Assembly (NCBI GenBank): GCA_023313575.1
Contig: JAJTTP010000005.1
Coordinates: 1,364,001-1,428,000, forward strand
From: Eutypella sp. D-1
Lineage: Eukaryota; Ascomycota; Sordariomycetes; Xylariales; Diatrypaceae
DNA: 64,000 bases
Reading direction: 5' to 3'
How positions within the stretch are numbered: position 1 is the first letter of the stretch; every line of letters begins with the position of its first letter. Position numbers and translations under genes: made by a program. Shown piece by piece: positions 57,117-64,000 of this stretch. The notes beneath the pieces are model-generated. The model was given only the letters and a program-made list of their open reading frames with translations. It was not told the origin of the DNA and searched no databases.

Positions 57117-59017
57117 TTACAAATCGCTAATGCTACTCTGATTGTCAGCAGAAGCCACCGCGGAAGCGTCGAAGTTCCTGATCAGATCATAGTAGAACCG
57201 CAGGGCTTCCATATGCGCGTGCATGTCGATGCGCTCGTCGAGAGTATGGCCGTTCAGGCTGGCGCCCTTGCGCGTCGGCGCCCAGCGGTAGATATGCTTC
57301 GTTAAGTCTATACAAGTCCAGATCGTCAGCTTTTCGCCCGCCCTTCCGTCATTTTTAATGCAGGGGCAGCTCTATAGCGTAAAATCAAGGCGCACTCACT
57401 GAGGTAATGCCGCGTGTCGGTGTTTCCCGTCATCAGCTCACCGACGGGAACGACCCTACCGCCGTCGAAGGCGAAGGAGTGCTGGATGGTGCCGGCGAAG
57501 AGGTCCCAGACGTCGTCCGAGGCAGGCGAGATGGGCGAATTGAGCGTCACCTGCGTGGAGCTGAGCACGAGTGTGCCGTCATAGTCGACATCGTATGAGG
57601 GCTGCAGATCGAAGACTTCCGGGTTGTGGTCTTCACCCTCGAATGCCTTTACCGTGAGGTTGAACCTCCGGGCGACGGGCCCGATGCGCTCAATTACATT
57701 CGCTTTTACCTCCGGGATCGAGTTATGGGGCGCTACGCGGTGGTTCACCCCCAACTTCACGTACTCCGGCATCGCGTTAATCTTGACACCGCCGAGGAAG
57801 TAGTCGGCGGCCTGTGACGTCTGGATGCGGTACTGTGTCGGGCGATCAATGTCTGCTAGTTCTTCCGCCAGGGCCTTCAGATCGCCTTTGTTAATCAGGT
57901 CCGTGATTCTAGGCGCAGCATCGGGCGTATACCGGCTCTGACAGATGAAGTGTTTGTGAACTGGCGAGCCTTCGATCAGCTTGGGCGCCCAGGGGTGAGA
58001 CTCGAGCTCGTGGACGATCTCGGAGACAATGCCGATGCCGGTGTGGGGGAACGGTATCGATGAGTGGCCCCCGTTGACATGAAGCTCAAACCAGATATCG
58101 ATATGGCCCTTCTCTGTAACCGCCGGGAGCGCATCTACGATTAATCAGTATGGACTGCTCACATTATATAGCGTGCACCGTGGAACTAACATAGAGTGTC
58201 GTTTCCAAGTAACTCTAGGCCCATACCCCCTTCGTCGAGAACCAGAGCAATACCGTACTTGCCATAGCGCTCTTCAAGGAATGGACCGATCGTACCAGCG
58301 CCGCGACGACCGGATGACTCCTCGTCGAAACCGAGGGCCAGTACAATAGTCCGCCTCGGCACCCATTCAGCGTATCCTAGCAACGTCTCGAGCGCAGATA
58401 ACAAAGCCGTCAGGCTGTTCTTGTCATCAGACGCCCCGCGCCCCCACAAGAAGCGGCCATCGAAATGAGCCGAAAAAGGGGGGTATTTCCAATTCTGGAC
58501 GTTGTTAACGGGCACAACGTCCTGATGAGCCGCCAACATGAGAGGCTTCAATGAAGGATCCGAGCCCTCAATGGTGTACACCAGCCCAAGGGTGTTGACG
58601 TACTCGCGGGTCATACGATGGTGGCTATCGAGTTCTCATTAGTGGCTGCTATTGATGAAATCTAGGAAGGTCAGTAGGCACCTACACATGAGGGTATAAA
58701 TACGCGAAGGCCCTGTGCAATTCGTGGAAGACATTCCATCTCGGGTCCTCACTGGGCTCACCGCTATCGTCGTATGAGATGGTTGGTATCTTCACAATGG
58801 CAGCGTGCCTCTCGACCTGCTTCTCCAAGGCGTCCTGGCCTGAGAATATCTCCTGTGCACTGGGCAGTCCGTCATCGGCGGGACGAGCTATGGGTGGAAG
58901 GTCACATTCGAAACTGTCTCTAGGGTCACTTAGCACCTCCTGGCGCTGTTCTCCGGCAACAACCGTGCTAACAATTGCCAACAACGGCGTGGCCGTGAGT
59001 GCCAATCTCACAAGCAT
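57117..59017 (-). CDS. M20 family carboxypeptidase (carboxypeptidase S/Gly-X type)
   Basis: Four exons: 59017-58686, 58624-58191, 58134-57400 and 57307-57117, giving 563 residues. Junctions give YPHVHHRMTREYVNTLG, TLYALPAVTEKGHID and TDTRHYLNLTKHIYRW, all as expected. The protein should remove C-terminal residues from peptides as the vacuolar yeast Cps1 does. An N-terminal hydrophobic segment (LALTATPLLAIVSTVVAG) can be a signal peptide or anchor. The di-zinc site is complete: His144 (LAAHQDVVPV), Asp177 (GRGASDDKNSL), Glu212 and Glu213 (GFDEESSG), Asp241 (LDEGGMG) and His498 (TRHYL). The open frame extends upstream to a TTG, but the ATG at 59017 fits the leader. Subcellular site is inferred from the relative. 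Confidence 0.93.
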
Positions 59018-59879
59018 TATGGGCAAACACAACAAAACAAATGTCAATTATCCGGCCAAAGACAGAATAACACAAAAAATAGAAGGGAAGATTGATTTCT
59101 TGTCTCACTCATAGCACAAGGGCGCCCAATAATTCTTCAGACCTTCACCCCTTGGCAAAGCACACCATAGCGGTTCCCGTTATCTAATGGCGTGCTGCGG
59201 AGTCGCAGTTCGCTATCATACACTAATTGGGGCTCGACCCAGGTCAAGTAATTGATCGTGCTTCTTATTATTACTATACGGAGTGTGTAGAGAAAGATCT
59301 CCTGATAAGACCCTGTGAGTGCCCACAAGCACAAGGCAACGTCACAATCAGTGTCGCATAAGATACCGGAATGATAAAGATGATGCATGGCACTTGTAAG
59401 GAAAACAGATGCTATCTACAAGTTATGATAACCTCTGATATACCTTCCCTGTATACTAAGTACTTAATATACACTATAATTTGGTTTATCGCTTAGATAC
59501 ATATTACCTGCGTCGTGTCTTATAGCGGGGTCTGCCCCGCGTTTCATGACCCAAGCTTCTTCAGTCTCTGTTCTGCCTGTACCTAGGTACCTAGGTAGTT
59601 ATCATCTTTGCCCCACGTCATTTGTCTAGGTAGGCAGCTCTCACATTGCGACAGCCCCAGACTTGGAACCATTCTCCTGGATATCATCACTAAAAACATA
59701 ACCTCGACCACTATGTATTAATATGTATTAAACTTCCGTCTACAACAACCGGTATGTACAGGAAAGGATTGAAATCTGGTCTATTCTCAAGTGTCACCCT
59801 ACCATAAAAGGCCTAAACTTCAATAACAATTGTGCACTATCCACTATTCACTATCTACCGTCCACCTTCGGAATAAGCG
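59018..59879. other. Intergenic region between divergent M20 and Tma17-like genes
   Basis: No gene is supported. A GC-rich hairpin lies at 59525-59540. Tandem palindromes of TACCTAGGTA occur at about 59580-59596. Both promoters probably lie here. Confidence 0.5.
59525..59540. repeat. GC-rich hairpin
   Basis: GCGGGG and CCCCGC pair around a TCTG loop, preceded by TTATA. The layout resembles the hairpins at 47618-47630 and 48302-48316, where a TCTATA-type sequence also adjoins the stem. Confidence 0.6.
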
Positions 59880-60518
59880 ATGTCCGCAGAGACGCAGCCC
59901 ATAACGCCCGCGCGCTTCGCCGAGGCCCTACAGGACTTACCCACGAGTGCTCTCGCGCTGAAAGTCCTGGAGTTACGCAACTCCATCGCGCACCTCGATT
60001 ACTCTAATGCTGAACTGAAGCCCTTCGCTGATGGCACCGCCTCCGCCATCGAGAGCCCCGGCCAGCAGCAGCAGGCTACCGCTACCGGTACCCCCGACCA
60101 AGACTGCATAGACGCCATTAAGGAGAACGAAGCCGTCATAGAACGCATGCAACAGCGCATAGAGTTGGTCCGCGCAGAGGTTGAGCGCCGGGGGCATAGC
60201 TGGAGCGAGTTCCAGGGCAAGGAGGACGACGGTGCGCCCGTCCCCGCCTCTGCGTCTGCAGAGACGGGCAACCCGGCGGCGTCTAGTGATGACAGCGCCA
60301 CTCCAACTACGAACCAAACAAATGGAGTCAACGGCCATGCAGAAACTTCCGGAGAGTCGGCTACGACGAACCAGCAGCACGAGGCTTGGCGCGACGGCAC
60401 CTTCCAGACGGGCACGATACGGGGCATGAGCGACGAGGAGGTGCTCAGACAGTTGATGAGTCGTATGCCCGGAGACGAAAACGGGGACGACGATCCGGAG
60501 GGTGGTATGCATCTCTAG
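59880..60518 (+). CDS. Tma17/Adc17-like protein
   Basis: An intronless frame of 212 residues. Two helical blocks resemble yeast Tma17/Adc17: ALKVLELRNSIAHLDYSNAELK and IKENEAVIERMQQRIELV followed by EVERRG. In yeast this small protein is a stress-induced chaperone for assembly of the proteasome base. The remainder is low-complexity (Ala/Ser/Thr/Asn) and ends with a short acidic tail (GDENGDDDPEGG). The length is somewhat greater than in yeast, as in other fungi. The match rests on pattern recognition only. Alternative: a different coiled-coil protein of unknown role. It converges on the HET gene, 473 nt away. Confidence 0.6.
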   Translation: MSAETQPITPARFAEALQDLPTSALALKVLELRNSIAHLDYSNAELKPFADGTASAIESPGQQQQATATGTPDQDCIDAIKENEAVIERMQQRIELVRAEVERRGHSWSEFQGKEDDGAPVPASASAETGNPAASSDDSATPTTNQTNGVNGHAETSGESATTNQQHEAWRDGTFQTGTIRGMSDEEVLRQLMSRMPGDENGDDDPEGGMHL

Positions 60519-60991
60519 ACATATCGACGACCATCTGTTTGAATATCAAAATGAGTGGCGTACATCTCAATGGGGCGATCATATTTGCATCGGTCTTTCA
60601 GTTTGACGGGTTTGGCACCTTTGTATCACGGATTGGAACATGTACGACGTTAAGGCATCAGCGGCGTTCTTGGAGGTTGCGACATAGCTGGCATGGAATA
60701 TGGATGGTAGGTAAAATATCACATGGTATCCGACAAAGATGACGGCCCTGAAAAATAGGCTTCGAGAGCATCAATTCATTTATGGTTAACTGTGTCTAGT
60801 CACTAACTAGAAATGATAATATGCGAAAATTCGTAAGAACCACCACGCAATGGTTCCGTATAGCTTAATGTGAACCTCATCTCGTCCCCCATTCACTTAT
60901 AGGTCGATTTCGATCCGATACAGGTTTCCGCACGAAACGGGGTAACTATGCACACCTACAGAACACACGCCGTGGCAAGGGAGCCTGACGC
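60519..60991. other. Intergenic region between convergent genes
   Basis: No gene is supported; it holds the 3' ends of the Tma17-like and HET-domain genes. Confidence 0.5.
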
Positions 60992-63900
60992 CTAACCTAG
61001 CATAATCTCCTTCCACCTAGCATCACGAAAAGCCTCTTTAAAAACCTTACCGAGGCCTACACGCTCCCACTTCTCATCACGCCTCCGGACGAGCAATACA
61101 TAGAAAAGATCCCACTCGCTCTGCTCCCTCTCCTTGGGCACGTAATACGTCCACTCGGGACACTCGTCGAGGGTGAACGAGCGGGCCTCAGAAATCGCCA
61201 CGAATCCCTGCTGTGATGACCTTTGCTCAACTAGCCAGCGCGTATTTACCACCACGGTACCGCACCAGTCCCCCATGCCGTCCGCGACGTGACAGCGTGA
61301 TTGTCCAGGTCCTAAGTCCGAGGTCCCGGTGCTTGTGTTTGTGTTTGTATTTGTAGTTGTGGTTGTGGTTGTGGTTGTGGCGGCTTTGGTTATGGAGAGC
61401 CAGGTATGCCAGGTTCGGAATTGTAAGATGGGTAGGAGTGGAAATTCATAACTGTTCGGTTGTGAGGTATACGGTGCTTTGACGACCTGGTACGGATAAT
61501 CCCGAAGCGTGATACTGAATTCCTCGCTGCCTCCCCCGCCGTTCTCGAAGAACATATCGTAGAACTCCGAATTATGCGTCGGTGGCGGCGGCACCCCCGT
61601 CGCGGAATTGTAATAACTACTTTCCCTAGGGCGACGGGACGACCGTCCAGGGTCCTCTGTGTAACCCCTCCTATATATCGACGAAGGCTCGTGGTATCGG
61701 CTTGAGGTCCGCGTGTTGGACCGGTGCCGGTCTGTCGAGTCCGTACTGTTGCTGCTCGGCGGTGATAGAGGATAACCTCTTCGCGGCTGCGGGATACTGG
61801 ATCTGCGGGAGCGGCTCGCCGGTGGTGGGGGTGGCGCTGCTATACGTTCCCTGTCATATGATCGTCCCGACGAGTGATACGACCATGGTCTCGAGCTTCG
61901 GGCCCGGGGTGTCGGCTCGGGAGATGCGAAGCGGAGGTGTTTAGGTTTTGTGATGGTGCTTCTCTGTGCCCGACTATCCCTTCTATCGTCAACTTTGTAG
62001 TCGTCGTAGTCTCGTAGATAGTCTCGAACGCTATCATTATCATCATCATCATCTCGCAAATACTCCCGGTTGCTATCGTTGTCACTATCACCGCTTCCGC
62101 TTCTCCTATCCGCTTCGCACACGACGTTATCTCGGATACCCGACGAGTTCGTCGTTGATGATGATAATGATCCGCCGTCCGCCTGCGGTGCGGTAAAGCG
62201 GTAGCTCTTCTCGGGATCATATTGGTCGTTCTCCCGGGGTCGGTACCGGGTCCTAGCCATACGAAGAGCAAACCGACTCCCACCGTACCCTCTCCACTCC
62301 GACTCTTTGCTCCCGTCGACCTGCGAAAACGTATAATCCCACAACGGTCGAAGATCTCCGTGTCCATCACGCACCCACCACTCGATCCAAGTGCGCTTAT
62401 CCAGCCACTCCGACACGTTATCGAGAAGTTCCCCGACAACGCTACTCTTGTACGCCACGGGACCCGTCCACCCAGCCCACGACCAGCTCGGGAAATCCGG
62501 AAGAGAATTCGACCTAGGCTCCCTGGATTCCGCACCAGTCCTCCTATCCGCGGCCCTTACCGGCTCCCAAAGCAATGCAAGGTCGAAATGTGAACTAGGC
62601 AGGCCATGGATAAAAGGGGACTTCATGCGCCCCTCCATAAGATTCGCCATACCGCTGAAAGCGGCCAGGATATCCTTAGACTGCGACAGCTGCCGCTGCG
62701 TATACAGCTCCACGCACTTCATATACACCCAGACGGCACGACTATTGAGCTGACGAAACATCTGCATCGGCGCGTCTTGTAGGTCAAGAGACCATCCCGC
62801 GCCCCGACGGTCCGCGTAGATATCCTCCGACATCCCCGTCGATCGGCATTGAAAGTACACGCGGCCGTTAGCGAAGACGAGACAGCGACGCGAGAGCAGA
62901 CGTTCCTGGAATGTCCAGGCCCGCTCGTTCCATCGCGACGCGCGTATGTAGATCTCCGGCGGTCGCGTTGCCATGAGGGTCAGGCCGGGTGCTACGGCGC
63001 GACGGCATTGGCGGGTGTTATGGGAAGCGGGACATATAGCGCGGAGACCGACCGAAGCATCGCCATCGGCGGCGCAGATCGTCAGGTCCGCGTTCCCGTA
63101 GATGAGATTCATATTAAATGCGTTGAGCTTCCAGGACCGTGCGGAATCCTGCACGATGCACAGCCGATCCACCCAAAGGTACGAGTACCCGAGGCGCCGC
63201 GTGAGATCAATGGCGTCGCGTATTGCCTGCGGGATCTGTTGTAGGACCTGCTCTAGCCCCCCGTGCGTCCGGTGAAGCATCACGTTCGTCGTCGTCGTCG
63301 TATACGACGGCGTCCCTTCATCCTCGCCCCACACGTAGCTAAGAGCCACATACCGCTCGTGCGAAAAAATGTCATGAGGATCCCGCTGGTGGTAATGTTC
63401 CCTTCTTCCCCTACGATCATGGCTATTAGGGTACTGATAATACTGAGACGCTGCGCGGTGCGGTAGCTTCGTAAGCTGCATATCGCGAACATCGATGACG
63501 CCGAAGTACGAATGGGAGATCATATCGAGGAAAGCGAGGGAATTCTCCTTGGAATCGCGATGCGCGCAGGGGCCGCGGTGGGTGTCCTGGCACAGGTCTA
63601 GCCAGGACTTGACGAGGGCCTGGTTCTCGACGTGCTGCGCTATCTTGCGGCCCAGGAACAGCGAGCTCTTGTCCCATACCCGGTCCGCGTCCGACGCCGT
63701 CCGCGAGTACGTCTCCGGCGCCACGTAGACCAGGTATGCGTCCGAAAGGTCAGGGTGGCTCCACCGCACCCGGATCCGTCGCGTGAGGCCCCGCGCGCCG
63801 TCTCTTGGCCCGTTGCGCGGACGTCCGGGAGGTGCCTCCCGCCCGTCGATCTCCCACGCGATCGAACATATTGCATCCTGCAGCCGCGCATCGACATCCT

Positions 63901-64000
63901 TCTCCCCTGACTCTGAGCTGCTGCTACTTCCCGGTCCTTCGACGGATTCGTCGATCAGTGCGCATAGCGCGCACGTCGACGATCGGGTCCTGATGTCCCG
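60992..64000 (-). CDS. HET-domain protein, N-terminus beyond the window
   Basis: The frame is open from the right edge to the stop at 60992, giving 1002 visible codons; the start is outside. HET domains occur in fungal heterokaryon-incompatibility proteins and can trigger cell death when different alleles meet. The core matches: YVALSYVWGEDEGT (about 63352-63310), YSYLWVDRLCIVQDSARSWKL, LIYGNADLTICAADG and, later, RAWTFQERLLSRRCLVFANG. The upstream part begins with a Cys-containing stretch (STCALCALIDESVEG), then an acidic Ser-rich patch. From about 62240 to 61550 the C-terminal half is long, disordered and rich in Arg, Ser, Asp and Pro. A Thr/Asn-repeat run (TTTTTTTTNTNTNT) sits near 61331-61380. 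No intron is seen. Partners and ligand are unknown. Confidence 0.9.
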   Translation of the reverse strand, partial: RDIRTRSSTCALCALIDESVEGPGSSSSSESGEKDVDARLQDAICSIAWEIDGREAPPGRPRNGPRDGARGLTRRIRVRWSHPDLSDAYLVYVAPETYSRTASDADRVWDKSSLFLGRKIAQHVENQALVKSWLDLCQDTHRGPCAHRDSKENSLAFLDMISHSYFGVIDVRDMQLTKLPHRAASQYYQYPNSHDRRGRREHYHQRDPHDIFSHERYVALSYVWGEDEGTPSYTTTTTNVMLHRTHGGLEQVLQQIPQAIRDAIDLTRRLGYSYLWVDRLCIVQDSARSWKLNAFNMNLIYGNADLTICAADGDASVGLRAICPASHNTRQCRRAVAPGLTLMATRPPEIYIRASRWNERAWTFQERLLSRRCLVFANGRVYFQCRSTGMSEDIYADRRGAGWSLDLQDAPMQMFRQLNSRAVWVYMKCVELYTQRQLSQSKDILAAFSGMANLMEGRMKSPFIHGLPSSHFDLALLWEPVRAADRRTGAESREPRSNSLPDFPSWSWAGWTGPVAYKSSVVGELLDNVSEWLDKRTWIEWWVRDGHGDLRPLWDYTFSQVDGSKESEWRGYGGSRFALRMARTRYRPRENDQYDPEKSYRFTAPQADGGSLSSSTTNSSGIRDNVVCEADRRSGSGDSDNDSNREYLRDDDDDNDSVRDYLRDYDDYKVDDRRDSRAQRSTITKPKHLRFASPEPTPRARSSRPWSYHSSGRSYDRERIAAPPPPPASRSRRSSIPQPRRGYPLSPPSSNSTDSTDRHRSNTRTSSRYHEPSSIYRRGYTEDPGRSSRRPRESSYYNSATGVPPPPTHNSEFYDMFFENGGGGSEEFSITLRDYPYQVVKAPYTSQPNSYEFPLLPILQFRTWHTWLSITKAATTTTTTTTTNTNTNTSTGTSDLGPGQSRCHVADGMGDWCGTVVVNTRWLVEQRSSQQGFVAISEARSFTLDECPEWTYYVPKEREQSEWDLFYVLLVRRRDEKWERVGLGKVFKEAFRDARWKEIMLG
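61331..61380 (-). repeat. GTTGTG-type microsatellite in the HET gene
   Basis: A degenerate six-base repeat of the GTTGTG/GTTTGT type on the plus strand encodes the Thr/Asn tract of the HET protein. It is likely length-variable within the species. Confidence 0.8.

Noticed and set aside
1..64000. CRISPR arrays, bacterial operons, riboswitches or integrated phage
   Set aside because: The region is eukaryotic with introns; no direct-repeat/spacer arrays or phage-type genes were seen.

Overview
The window reads as nuclear DNA of a filamentous ascomycete (Pezizomycotina; a Sordariomycete is likely, but that is inference). Support comes from short introns (about 45-90 nt) with CTAAC/CTAAT branch sites and GT..AG borders, and from typical fungal families: a NACHT-ankyrin NOD-like receptor, a HET-domain protein, a Clr5-domain protein, CorA-like membrane proteins with degenerate GMN signatures, a Tre-type pseudo-peptidase and a Vps35 homologue. 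No CRISPR, operon or phage signal was seen. I supported 17 protein genes by reading frames plus splice sites, and one further orphan ORF weakly. Splice models were built by hand and each total coding length was checked to be divisible by three.

Layout. 0.9-6.0 kb: a 1584-residue CorA-like membrane protein in seven exons (+). 6.9-9.9 kb: VPS35 of the retromer (+). 11.8-14.8 kb: a transferrin-receptor/M28-like type II membrane protein that has lost its metal ligands (+). 17.6-22.1 kb: a 1520-residue PNP-NACHT-ankyrin receptor whose ankyrin units are nearly identical 99-nt repeats (-). 23.5-24.5 kb: a short second CorA-like protein (+). 25.7-27.4 kb: a Gfo/Idh/MocA oxidoreductase (+). 27.6-29.6 kb: a Clr5-domain protein (-). 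30.3-31.8 kb: an MlrC/M81-type metallopeptidase (-). 33.2-35.1 kb: mitochondrial P5C dehydrogenase (+). 35.7-37.2 kb: a membrane-anchored M24 peptidase (+). 38.0-40.6 kb: a PhoD-like phosphatase (-). 42.6-44.3 kb: a mitochondrial rhomboid protease (-). 45.1-46.1 kb: an aldo/keto reductase (-). 46.2-51.8 kb: gene-poor, with GC-rich hairpins and one orphan ORF. 51.8-54.1 kb: a secreted GMC oxidoreductase (+). 54.5-55.5 kb: a Ser/Thr-rich single-pass membrane protein (-). 57.1-59.0 kb: an M20 carboxypeptidase (-). 59.9-60.5 kb: a Tma17/Adc17-like protein (+). 61.0 kb to the window edge: a HET-domain protein, cut by the edge (-).

How the genes relate. Most are independent housekeeping or accessory genes. 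Two themes stand out. One is nonself recognition or cell-death-type architecture: the NACHT-ankyrin receptor beside a CorA-like membrane protein, a second large CorA-like protein, and the HET protein. The other is peptide and proline breakdown: P5C dehydrogenase next to an M24 peptidase on the same strand, plus M81 and M20 peptidases. Both are inferences from neighbourhood. Other points worth checking are two GC-AG introns, an intron in P5CDH that stays open if retained, an unresolved exon junction in the GMC gene, and GC-rich hairpins in the gene-poor region.
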